Of a DNA stretch of 31,286 nt, positions 1 through 9,411 are shown in pieces. The first letter of the stretch is position 1, and every line of letters begins with the position of its first letter. This DNA is from Trichomonas tenax (Eukaryota > Parabasalia > Trichomonadida > Trichomonadidae): positions 1-31,286 of the forward strand of contig JALKBU010000603.1 of assembly GCA_023091735.1 (NCBI GenBank), given 5' to 3'. Below the pieces are notes generated by a model. It ran no database searches. It saw only the letters and a program-made list of their open reading frames with translations, and was not told the DNA's origin. The position numbers were made by a program, and so were the translations under genes.

Positions 1-552
1 GACGAATCTGATGAAACATGCTTTTTGTGGGTGCTGATTCTAGTGGTGCAATCTGTTTCATGATCTTATATTACTTAATCAAGATATGATTACAAACAGA
101 AACCCATTACAAATCATTAATGGGCTTTTGTTATGAATCTCTTTGATGATTATAACAAATACATCTCACTATTATAGCGTTTGCTCGCTTATTTTTGCTA
201 GAGTTCCGGTAGAAAAATCAAAAAATAGAAAAGAAAAAATACGCTACGCGCAGGAGTCAAACGGTATTCCTTTGCTCATACATCGAGCATACCTAAAGTT
301 ATGCTACCTCAAGTTCACATAAATTTTGCTCATTAGTAACATTACATATCAAATTTTAGACTTTACATGACAAATATCAAATAATATGTGTCGAAAATAG
401 TGACTTTCGTTATTTTACATGTCAAAATTCGATGAAATCTCATGGAGGCATTGAGATCCTCAAGTTAAATAGACAAACAAATGCTATAAACACACTCAGC
501 ACCCCTGAAAAGCACAAATTTCTTATTAAAATAAATGGAAATACTAAATAAG
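1..552. other. Non-coding AT-rich stretch
   Basis: No open frame of useful length was found on either strand. The only structure I see is a cluster of TTACATGTCA-like words between about 346 and 425 (for example ATTTTACATGTCAAAA near 410). The same word recurs in the two MITE-like elements further right. Confidence 0.5.
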
Positions 553-1633
553 TTAAGGGTCCGCTATGGCCAAATATAGGCTCTCAAAATATTCTATGAG
601 ATTGTCTAAAAAACGTATTTCCCACAATTTGATGCTTTTCAAGATAGAGAGATCTAGTTTTACAATGATATTTGATTCTTTGCACATAGCATATTAGAGG
701 AGATTCATTAATATCTCTCGCTTAAAAATCATGGACTTTGAAAAAGAAATGAAATTTTTTTCAAAAAACACGAGTGATGTGAAAATCAGGACCCTTTTTC
801 TTGCATTAATTCATTTGCCAATCATCACTTAGCAGTATTTTGGTAATAAATTTGCAAAATACTAACAGGGAGAAAAAAATTTAAAAATTCAGCAAAATTT
901 GCATATTTCTCGATTTCAAGGTATAATTTGCATTATTTGTAGTATTGAGATCGCTGTAATGCCAAAATAAATTGAAATATATGTTTTTGAAGATGATCGC
1001 ACACAAATATGAATTTCACAACAAAACATTGATATATGAATATTAAGCATAAAAATAAATTAATTATTACTCAAAAATTCCTCGATTTTTGAAAAACATA
1101 TGAAAGCTTTAGGGCATTTACACGAAATAACATAAGGGGAGACAGTTATGCTATCAATTCACGTGGCCGAAAGCCTAGAACCAATGTAGAGCAATCCATA
1201 AATTTAGGTGTAATAATTCGTGCTATTTATGGATACCAAAGCACCTAATTGAAATAACATAGCTATCATAGGCTATAGTAACTGTTTAATGCATCAAACA
1301 AATTGAACGCGAAGAAACAGCAGAATTTCATTGTGATTTGCTTGTTTATTTTACTACTTTACAATTATCAGCATATTTTTAAGCATGTATATATTCAAAT
1401 GGCTATTAAAATGGTAAATGATTTCACCTTTTCCCGCTGATTATTAATATGATAATAAAAAATTGAAATTGAGCTGCGATACTCCAAGAAATTAATCCTT
1501 AGCATGAGGGAAAACAAAATCAAGAAGGTTGTTTTTTGGTGATTTTTTAACATTTTCTTGTACCTAAATAAGTTAAAAATATACCAAAAAAGTGAAGGAC
1601 GATACAGAAAGTTTGGCCATATCGGGCCCTTAA
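553..1633. mobile_element. Putative non-autonomous element bounded by 22-bp inverted repeats with TTAA ends
   Basis: The sequence at 553-574 and the reverse complement of 1612-1633 match at 20 of 22 positions. Both begin TTAAGGG and share TATGGCCAAA. If TTAA (553-556 and 1630-1633) is the target duplication, the element is 557-1629, about 1.07 kb, with 18-bp terminal repeats. The interior has no coding frame, so it would depend on a transposase elsewhere. TTAA suggests piggyBac-like insertion, but known piggyBac termini usually begin CC rather than GG, so the family is unresolved. A 13-nt direct repeat, CTAAATAAGTTAA, lies at 544-556 and again at 1564-1576 just inside the right end. Confidence 0.45.
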
Positions 1634-2112
1634 ATTATTGCTTTTTTAAAAATACAAAAACAGAGTCTCATATTCTTAAAAGAATAATCTATAATCAAAC
1701 TGTTTATGAATGTATTAATTATAATTGATTTTGTTAATATATTTATAAATTCTGCGATTTAATATAGGCTACATCTATATTATTAACATGCAGTTATACC
1801 TACAATAGATAAGAGAAGAGCTTCCATCATCTTCCAATACAAGATAGTGTTTGTTTAAGCAAAATCATATTGGATTAGCGGCTTGGTCATTGTTTGCAGA
1901 GATATTATTGATACCACTGTAAACAGAACCCCAGAAAGGCACGTAAATGTTTTATCAGATCTGATCTATAGGAGGGTCACTCGTTAAAAATCGCAAAACT
2001 CAAAAGAGTAAACAAGAAAAAAAATTCAAGGTTTTTCGAATATTTTAAACTAGAAAGCTATCGACAATGAATCAACATTTGCTATATGCTATATTATAAA
2101 AACCATGTTTAT
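1634..2112. other. Non-coding AT-rich stretch
   Basis: About 480 bp between the right inverted repeat and the transposase pseudogene. No open frame, RNA gene or repeat was recognised. It may hold the 3' flank of the decayed transposon. Confidence 0.4.
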
Positions 2113-3102
2113 TCAAAATGGAATATCATGAACATACAAACACAATTCTTGATTAACTAGAATGCCTGGATAAGGGCTGATCGTCCATCCTGCATTCGAG
2201 TTGTCGTTCCAAACTTGAATTGCTTCATTGATCGAAATATTTGGATAAATTGTGTAATCGATTTGATTGGGAAAATGTAAGATACGCTTACGTGCTGCAA
2301 GAGTTGCCATGAATTGCTGGGTAGATAATTCTTTACACGAAATTATCGAATTTATATTTCTCGCATTTTGATTATAAATTTGTTGATTGTCTTCAGTTAT
2401 AAGTTCTTTCATGGCTAGCCTTTCTTGGGAGAAGGGGAAAAACTGTGCTTTTGAAGGCTTGATTACATTCAGTGGGAGTTATCGAAACCAAGCGTCCAAA
2501 AATGCTGTTATCCGAATATATTGTATCTGACGTGTCATAGCGACTCTGCTAAGCGTATATTTTGTTCTGTTAATCGTTAAAAACTTCTGATACAATGCTT
2601 TGATCTTTGATGCTAAACCCACATCAAAGGGTTGTAGCACGTGGGAGCAATGCGCTGGTAGCACAATTAAATGGATACAAAATAGCTGTAAAAAGCGGAT
2701 GCCAAAAGGCGCGAGCCTGGAAGAATGACCTTCGACTACGTCTTTAAACAATTATGATTCAATGCTCGGACGTGAATCATGGTCTTGATGCGGGCTTCCA
2801 TGGCAGGTGAAATAAAGGGAACACTTCCACCCCGCTTGACCAGGAAGCCAACTGTAGCCTTCAGCTGTTCGTTTCAAATATGTAGTCAAAGCCTCCTCTG
2901 AGGCTAGTTGTAAATAGGTTCTCAGGGCCGCGTAAGTTGCACCGTTGTATCGTGCAGTCGCAATGTATCTTTGTATCAGGAAAAACGTGCTCAACTCTTC
3001 CAAATAGAAGTTTGAAAACTTAGTGAACCTGGGAAGCATCGTAAAAGCTTCGAATTGGTCATTACTGAGTTGAAAATGATCGGGGGAGAATGTAGCAGCC
3101 AA
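2113..3102 (-). pseudogene. Decayed DDE_1 (CENP-B/Tc5/pogo-like) transposase
   Basis: One minus-strand reading frame runs from about 3102 down to 2113, broken by in-frame TAA codons at 2752-2754 and 2479-2481. The middle part carries the DDE_1 signature: EGHSSR, then LIVLPAHCSHVLQPFDVG, then KIKALYQKF and FLDAWFR. Known relatives usually read DGHSS...LPPHTSHxLQPxDVG, so the catalytic Asp is replaced by Glu here. The N-terminal piece (3102-2755) would be the helix-turn-helix region. The join between the pieces lacks the upstream half of the catalytic core, which suggests an internal deletion. No ATG starts the frame. The family is well supported by the motif. It is a dead copy of a cut-and-paste transposase. 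Terminal inverted repeats for it were not found. Confidence 0.75.
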
Positions 3103-3291
3103 AACACTATGTAAACATCCGAAAAAGCAATTTTTCGAAAAAAAAAATCAGATTTCGAAATTTTGAATTTTATAGAATCTTAAAGCATATTTGACAGTTA
3201 AAAAATAACAGAATGTAATATATTATACATTATAGATTGTCTAATGTATAAAATACCGTGGAATCTTAACAAAAGAAAAAGATATTATTAT

Positions 3292-3382
3292 AAAATTAAC
3301 AGGAAGACCTGAGAGTTACACAGCACGATGCATGATGCTAGTGGATCATGTTGTGTCACTTTCAGATCTTCCTGTTAATTTC
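3292..3382. repeat. 91-bp imperfect palindrome
   Basis: The left arm 3292-3329 pairs with the right arm 3345-3382 over 38 positions with 6 mismatches and no gap, leaving a 15-nt loop (3330-3344). The outer part reads AATTAACAGGAAGA...TCTTCCTGTTAATT. No target duplication is visible at the ends. It lies between the transposase pseudogene and the large membrane-protein gene. It could be a miniature foldback element or form an RNA hairpin if transcribed. Confidence 0.75.
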
Positions 3383-3850
3383 GAATAACCTTCAACAATA
3401 AACTTTCCTTTTTGTGACTTAATTTCCTCAAAATACTACCATATTGATATCACAAATATCTAATACAGTGATATATTATCTCAAAATGATATTTTAGAAT
3501 TCAGACAGACTTATTGAAATTTTGGAATGACACTCGTATCTAAGCAGAGTTATAAAGATTCGCCATGAAAATTCCATCACCATTCAAAATTCAGAGGGCA
3601 CTATGCTTGAATTTGTGGCGCTGGGATTGAGTTCACCCCTCTGTACCATAAACTCTCAATTTTATTATTTCCATATTATATATTAAACAGCGTATATATT
3701 TGAAATATAGATCTATGATTTTGTGCGGTCCCACAAAATTTTGAAACATGATTCACAAAAAATAATTCGAGAAAAATTAAGATTAGCCTACATTGATGTG
3801 TTTATCAAAAATTGTCAAATTTTCAGAAAATTGAAAAACAAAAAAAATTA
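3383..3850. other. Intergenic region upstream of the large membrane-protein gene
   Basis: About 470 bp, AT-rich, with no open frame. It must hold the promoter of the gene starting at 3851. No TCATTA-type initiator lies within 60 nt of that ATG. A weak TCACA match lies near 3752. Confidence 0.4.
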
Positions 3851-6800
3851 ATGGTTTTCAGCTCTTTTCTTCGTAACTTTTACGAATTATTTTACGAAGT
3901 GAAGCTTAGAGCGCCTCTTCCACTGTGGATGCAGTGGCTGAGGGACATAATTTTGCTGTTCCAAGTTGTTGTTTTCACGCTTGATTTTTGTACACTTAAA
4001 GAATTTTACGAAAATCGACTCTCCGCGTTTAGAGTCCTCAACAGCATTGGGCTGATGAACTCTTGGTTGATACCAACTGAAGATTCGTTCAATAAATTAA
4101 TATTTATCTTAGTATTTCACCTTTTATTAATTGGTACGATAATTAATTGGTCCGCTCTTGCAAAGAAACATGAATTCATGAAACAGGAAGGTCTTTTCAT
4201 TCTTCGCGCTTATTTAGAGTTTATTTTTCCAATAACAACTTACCAATACTTTTTTCTCTTCAGCAAACAACTAATTCACTTGATGGACCATTTCACTTTC
4301 CGAAGTTTCCTTTCTTTTATCATTCTCAGCATATTGGTCTTTATTTTCGGATTATATAATAAAATTACATCAATCTTCCTCAGACCGCAAACATTCCACG
4401 TAACATCAGTACTCGAAAGGTATTCCGGTGTTACTGACACTTATTACTTTTGGTCGAAATTTTTCGCTTTATTCGTCCAAGTGATTCTCTCGAACAAATA
4501 CCATTACATGCTCGAAATAGCTCTGTACTGTCTCATTTTGTTCGCTACTTTTTACACTGTTGGCTTAAGAATCGGTAAGGGCGTGCATGTGACTATTTGG
4601 GGCGGAATTATCGAAGATGCACCATTAATAACTGAGCCGCTGGTGTTGCTGTATCACTTACACAGACATATTGATTGGCCGATGCCTGCTTTCTATGTTG
4701 AATTAGCTTGTTTTGTGAATTACATTATTGTCTATTATGTATACACCAAATATATACATAAGCACTCGTATGACATATTCAGTGAGAATAACCCCATGCC
4801 GTCGTGGCTTCCATATAATAACGCATATCTCATGAGAAGCTTCGCAGAAAAGACAGGTAATGTTGAAGCATTTGAACAATTCCTTAATATGCGTGCGGAT
4901 ATTCAACCAGACGAATTAATTGAAGCCGCAAGGTTTTTAGGAATTTTCCCTCAGCACAGAGCAATGCTAATTTTCGTATTATCCAAATGGAAGTCCCAAA
5001 ATGTGTACTACGACTATCAAGCTTATTCATTTCTTACGACTTTAAGATCATTATATGAATCACCGATGACTTATCACTTAGATTTGCTCGATGATTTACA
5101 CAGGAAATACCTCGTCAACATGAGCCTCTTCTGGCAGGCACGATTAAAGAACAAACGATGGGAAGCATTCATTTCTGCAACAAATGCAGCAACAAATCAC
5201 AATGATTTAGTCGATTATATATCATATCTCATCAATCTATATCCATTCGACACTGGCTTGAGAATGGCATATGCAGAAGTCTTATTAGTTGGTATGGGAG
5301 ATCCCGCAAGATCAGCGAAATCTCGCAGACTTGCTGCAGCTCTCAAAGACCAAAATAGCGTTGAGGATCCACTAATGAAACAAGTAGGACTTAGATTCCC
5401 AATCGCTAACGAATTATTGAGCTCCACAAAGATCAATACTAACGATGGAAGCATCGATACAGCATCAATAAATTCTCAGTCAGCTTCACTTTTAAGATTC
5501 CATGTCGATAAAACAGTTATTTATAGAGAAGACGGCAGCGAGACATCACCAACAGCTATGTTTGTTCAGAGAGCTGTTAAATTACCTCCATATGGTTTGA
5601 TTCTCAACTTGTTGATCTTAGTATTAATGTCGTATTCATTCTTAGGCGATTACGATACAAACAAGAAAATTAATTATTTGAATTACCACATATTGCGAAA
5701 TTCGATTCATCAAACTCAAACTTTATCCTATAACTTAACGGCAGCAGTCATTTGGCCTTATCTTTTATCAAATATAAACGAGAAATTCTGGCCAACATCA
5801 GATTGTGGTAAATTCGTACGAAATGTTTATAAATCGATACTCGACAACTCTTTAGAACTCAGACTAGAATTTCCAATATTAACAAGAGCAGCAACTTACT
5901 CTTATGAATACTTCACAATGCAAACAATCAGTTATAAAGATCAATGCATTGCTTTGAAACATGTTTTCGATAACATGTACCAATACTCTGATGATCTTTT
6001 TGCTCAAATAGATAATCTTACAGAAACAGCTATGAACGCTTCTAGAACTGTAAGAGAGAACCTTCACATGGTCATTGGTTTTCCAAAGCTTTTCACTTAT
6101 CTTTTCTTCTACTCTATCATTGTTTTTACCATCAGCTTTGCAATTATGTTCTTCTATCTCATTACATTTGATTCCAAGCTCCCAACAGCTGCCATTGAAT
6201 TCTTGGGATCGAAAGAACGTTTAGGTTTGCTTCTTTTCAAGAGATCAATGGAAAGCTGGGATTTGTTCAAAGCAATTTTTCCAATAGAGAAACATGCAGA
6301 TGGTGGACACGAAGAGACTGAAGGCAAGAAGAAGGCAATGAAATTAACTAAATTCCCATCTCAGACATTGATAAAGAACTCGATCACAAGCCACCACATC
6401 GATCTTAAGGACTCCAAATTAGCAATTTCTTTCATTGGTGTTGATGACATTCTGAGACCTTCAGCATTTGGATTAATGAGTCCTTTCATTAGCAACTCGT
6501 CTAATTCAATGTTTTCTAGTGATATGTCTGATGGCGTTGAATTTTCAGGCACATCATTAAGCTCAATGAGCAGCGCTAACAACAGTGAGAAAGACATTAA
6601 CGTTATTCCGGAGACATTCGATAATTTAGAAATTGTCACAGCAACAGAAGAAGAAATCAAGAAGCATCAAGGTTCTCCATGGCCACTATTCTTCCCATCT
6701 ATCTTCGTTCCGTGGATTACATTAATGATTCTCATCAGCTCATCTAGATTCATCACATCAATGAGATGCTCAAGAGGCCTCGATCAGCTCAATCTTATTG

Positions 6801-7993
6801 ATGAAGAGTACAATATTCTCAAATCGATGTTTGATGTAGTTAAAGAGACTTACTTATTGAAACAAATGACTGCTCAAAAGATAGCTGAAATTGAAAGAGA
6901 TCTCCAGAACATCACCAGATATCTTGAAAAAGTTGCTGAAGACGCCGCAGAGTTCAACGAGCCATCTCAGAATGGTGTTATTGCATATTATATTTTCTCT
7001 GGTGCTCTTTTCTGGCTCATCAATGCAGGTTTGTTCGCAATGGAGTCACATGTGTTCAGAGGTTTGTCTTCTTTGTTCATATTCCCGTATGGATACTTAG
7101 ATGACTATTTTAAGCTTCATGACTCTCCTCCAAACAGTATTTTGCCGTCTGATGTTATAGAAGTTGTTTCCAATAGCGATAACGGATATATCACATCAGT
7201 AACAAACAACTGTCACTCAATCATCGGTCTTAACCCAATAGATTTAATTGGAAGAAAATTCGATGAAGTTTTCCCAATTGATGGTCCAAGATCAAGATTA
7301 TTTACTGTAACAAACAGAAAGACAAAGAGATTTGTTGAATGTAAATTCAAGATGAAACATATTACAAGGACTGCTTTATATGATGAAAGCTCATTCGCTT
7401 TCTCAGCAACGAAATACATTGCTCAATTATCATCATATTTCCCTGTTTCTTTCGCAAAAGTTTTCTGCTCTGAGGGTACAATTTCTTACACGTATCCTAA
7501 TGTATACACTATTTTGTGCTACTTCGATTCATCTGTTCCAAGCACAGAACACTTGTTTAGCTCTTCGCAATCGATCATTCAAATGTACACAACTGTTCAT
7601 TTGATGGGAATCAATGGATCAACGTTGTTGTTTGTTTGCGAAGATAGCGACAAAATAATTCCACTTTTGTTCATAAAGGATTTCATCCAAATGACAAAGC
7701 CAATTGCTAATCGCCAGAATCCAAATCCACAAAGTGCTCTTTATTCCATTTCTGTCACAAAACAAACTGTCAATGCAGTGATTGATAATTCTGGAGAATT
7801 ATGCCTTGCATGTTTGTATAATTACAAGAAAGAACAGAGAACGTCTACATTTGCTACCCCTCAGAAGACTGTTGCACTACTTGATGGTTCGCTAGACTTG
7901 TACGACGGCGGAACTGTCAAAGAAATTATTCCAGGAATAACAGCGAGAATTGTTCCTTTCGCTGAAATCGATAATATCATCGATAAGATGTAG
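3851..7993 (+). CDS. Large multi-membrane protein with PAS-like domain and degenerate class III cyclase-like C-terminus
   Basis: A 1380-residue trichomonad-type adenylate/guanylate cyclase family protein. I start at ATG 3851; the frame is open a little upstream but only to a TTG. The N-terminus (about residues 25-305) has roughly seven hydrophobic segments. A helical soluble region (about 320-560) follows. Further membrane segments lie near 578-600, 745-775, 943-966 and 1042-1064. A PAS-like domain sits near 1095-1195 (IGLNPIDLIGRKFDEVFP). The last 180 residues look like a class III cyclase fold: YTILCYFD places an Asp (D1226) at the first metal site. The second metal motif, normally IGD, reads MGIN (1252-1255), and the helix between is shortened. 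The usual G-P-x-N-x-AAR stretch is absent. The protein is therefore likely a non-catalytic sensor or partner of true cyclases. This reading rests on motif comparison only. Confidence 0.8.
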   Translation: MVFSSFLRNFYELFYEVKLRAPLPLWMQWLRDIILLFQVVVFTLDFCTLKEFYENRLSAFRVLNSIGLMNSWLIPTEDSFNKLIFILVFHLLLIGTIINWSALAKKHEFMKQEGLFILRAYLEFIFPITTYQYFFLFSKQLIHLMDHFTFRSFLSFIILSILVFIFGLYNKITSIFLRPQTFHVTSVLERYSGVTDTYYFWSKFFALFVQVILSNKYHYMLEIALYCLILFATFYTVGLRIGKGVHVTIWGGIIEDAPLITEPLVLLYHLHRHIDWPMPAFYVELACFVNYIIVYYVYTKYIHKHSYDIFSENNPMPSWLPYNNAYLMRSFAEKTGNVEAFEQFLNMRADIQPDELIEAARFLGIFPQHRAMLIFVLSKWKSQNVYYDYQAYSFLTTLRSLYESPMTYHLDLLDDLHRKYLVNMSLFWQARLKNKRWEAFISATNAATNHNDLVDYISYLINLYPFDTGLRMAYAEVLLVGMGDPARSAKSRRLAAALKDQNSVEDPLMKQVGLRFPIANELLSSTKINTNDGSIDTASINSQSASLLRFHVDKTVIYREDGSETSPTAMFVQRAVKLPPYGLILNLLILVLMSYSFLGDYDTNKKINYLNYHILRNSIHQTQTLSYNLTAAVIWPYLLSNINEKFWPTSDCGKFVRNVYKSILDNSLELRLEFPILTRAATYSYEYFTMQTISYKDQCIALKHVFDNMYQYSDDLFAQIDNLTETAMNASRTVRENLHMVIGFPKLFTYLFFYSIIVFTISFAIMFFYLITFDSKLPTAAIEFLGSKERLGLLLFKRSMESWDLFKAIFPIEKHADGGHEETEGKKKAMKLTKFPSQTLIKNSITSHHIDLKDSKLAISFIGVDDILRPSAFGLMSPFISNSSNSMFSSDMSDGVEFSGTSLSSMSSANNSEKDINVIPETFDNLEIVTATEEEIKKHQGSPWPLFFPSIFVPWITLMILISSSRFITSMRCSRGLDQLNLIDEEYNILKSMFDVVKETYLLKQMTAQKIAEIERDLQNITRYLEKVAEDAAEFNEPSQNGVIAYYIFSGALFWLINAGLFAMESHVFRGLSSLFIFPYGYLDDYFKLHDSPPNSILPSDVIEVVSNSDNGYITSVTNNCHSIIGLNPIDLIGRKFDEVFPIDGPRSRLFTVTNRKTKRFVECKFKMKHITRTALYDESSFAFSATKYIAQLSSYFPVSFAKVFCSEGTISYTYPNVYTILCYFDSSVPSTEHLFSSSQSIIQMYTTVHLMGINGSTLLFVCEDSDKIIPLLFIKDFIQMTKPIANRQNPNPQSALYSISVTKQTVNAVIDNSGELCLACLYNYKKEQRTSTFATPQKTVALLDGSLDLYDGGTVKEIIPGITARIVPFAEIDNIIDKM

Positions 7994-8597
7994 CTTTATA
8001 TTACTATGTTTTGTATTTTAATTCTTAAATGTTATGTATGGTTTTATAAACTCTTATTTTTGCTAATTTTAATTTGATATGCAAACATATTTGTTATTTG
8101 ATAGATATATATAGTGCAAAACGCGGATTTTTGAAATTTTAAGAATATGTGGAGCTAAATTCTTTTTATTATTGAAGAATTATTCCATATTTTTAAAACG
8201 TTTATGAACAAAATCTATATTACCATTTTTATATATAGGATAATTTATGTGGTTTGCTTCGATATGGGCTTTTGATCGTGAAAATTATATAATAATGTGG
8301 TTTTGTGGATGATTAACTATAAAGAAATGATATATTACTTATGCATATATTAGTCTTGTGTTCCTTTTTGCTCGATTTTTGATTCAACCATATTCCTATC
8401 GAATTCAACAACTAATTCGATATCAGCCATCCACTGTTGTTTGTTTTTCTTTTCTGGGAAAATTCTATATGCCTACGGTACCCCCGCTTTAAAACTCCTA
8501 AATAACGAATTTTCAATGTCAAATTTAAGATTTTTAAACCTTTCCGCTACGTAAAATCTGGTCTATGGGAGTTTTTATTGATATATCTTAAATAAAA
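7994..8597. other. Intergenic AT-rich stretch
   Basis: The 3' flank of the membrane-protein gene, running up to the left target duplication of the MITE. No open frame, repeat or RNA gene was recognised. Confidence 0.4.
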
Positions 8598-8731
8598 TTG
8601 GAGAAATGAGTGCTGGACAAATCCAACTAACGTGTTTTGTAAAGTGTCAGATTTGTCGGAAATAGAGTTGGTGCACAGCTTACAAAAAGTATCATTTTGC
8701 AATTGGTCATCTAGACAGAGCTTCGAAAGTG

Positions 8732-8756
8732 CGTGAAGGCATGCACGGCCTTCACG
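8732..8756. repeat. Short hairpin inside the MITE
   Basis: CGTGAAGGC (8732-8740) and GCCTTCACG (8748-8756) are perfect 9-bp inverted repeats around a 7-nt loop. The hairpin sits in the GC-richer core of the MITE. Confidence 0.6.
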
Positions 8757-8786
8757 ATACTTAGATGTTATACTTTGTGTCCCAGT

Positions 8787-8956
8787 GCATGATTCGCAGT
8801 CTTCGACACTGGCGGTGCCACTGAGGTCTTCACGACACTACTCTTCAAGCTCGAAGCATGATTCGCAGTCTTGGATGTTGTGATTGATCGACGACCCACA
8901 AGCCAAGCCTGCGTCGACACTGGCGGTGCCACTGAGGTCTTCACGACACTACTCTT
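8787..8956. repeat. Interleaved direct repeats in the MITE core
   Basis: A 43-bp unit beginning TCGACACTGGCGGTGCC occurs identically at 8803-8845 and 8914-8956. A 17-bp unit GCATGATTCGCAGTCTT occurs at 8787-8803 and 8856-8872. CCAAGCCTG occurs just before the second 43-mer and again near 8963. The different spacings (111 and 69 nt) show stepwise duplication rather than one tandem array. Confidence 0.85.
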
Positions 8957-9391
8957 TAGGCACCAAGCCTGAGTCTCCCTTATCGAAAAAATCTTTCTTT
9001 TAATTTTATTCCACCATCTTATTTAGTCTCTGATTGTTTTAAACATAACTTCTTTATTTCACATTATTAGAATCCCTAATTTATTTTTATTTTCACTTTT
9101 CGATTTTAAATTTTGAATGATAATTACATTTATACTAGCAATAAGTAATCTCTTTCCAAATTTATAACCTCTCTAATATTTCAATTCGCCTATATTTTAA
9201 AAAATTCACTTATTTTTTCCATTTTTTTTTTATTTTATTTTTGTTAAATGCAACCTGGCTCTCGAGTTCTAACAAATCTGACATTTTACAACAATTACAT
9301 GTCAAATATGACACTTTACAAAACACGTTAGTTGGATTTGTCCAGCACTCTTGGAGAAATATTTTAGTTAACGTACTTTATTCAATTTCAA

Positions 9392-9397
9392 TCATTA
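9392..9397 (+). promoter_or_regulatory. Initiator-like element (TCATTA) of the MAK/RCK kinase gene
   Basis: TCATTA matches the trichomonad initiator consensus TCA(+1)PyW. The predicted start base is A9394, giving an 18-nt 5' untranslated region, typical of trichomonad mRNAs. It lies 32 bp past the right target duplication of the MITE. Confidence 0.6.
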
Positions 9398-9411
9398 AAA
9401 TTTTTTTGTGA

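Larger units (their letters stand above)
8598..9360. mobile_element. Mutator-like MITE with 48-bp TIRs and 10-bp target-site duplication
   Basis: The element is 8608-9350 (743 bp). Its termini, 8608-8655 and 9303-9350, are inverted repeats matching at 47 of 48 positions, beginning GAGTGCTGGACAAATCC. They are flanked by identical TTGGAGAAAT copies at 8598-8607 and 9351-9360. Long TIRs with a 9-11 bp duplication are the hallmark of Mutator-like elements, which are known in trichomonads. There is no coding frame inside. The core (about 8700-8980) is richer in GC and carries direct repeats and a hairpin; the right third is very AT-rich. The near-perfect TIRs and intact duplication imply recent insertion. 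It ends 51 bp before the ATG of the kinase gene at 9412. Confidence 0.92.

Noticed and set aside
3812..3850. Upstream extension of the large membrane-protein frame to TTG
   Set aside because: Eukaryotic initiation at TTG is unlikely, and the first in-frame ATG is 3851.
6361..6660. A 99-codon antisense frame within the large membrane-protein gene
   Set aside because: It is a shadow of the sense coding frame.
8608..9350. CRISPR-like array in the repeats of the MITE core
   Set aside because: Only two copies of each unit at unequal spacing, in a eukaryotic transposon with TIRs and a target duplication.
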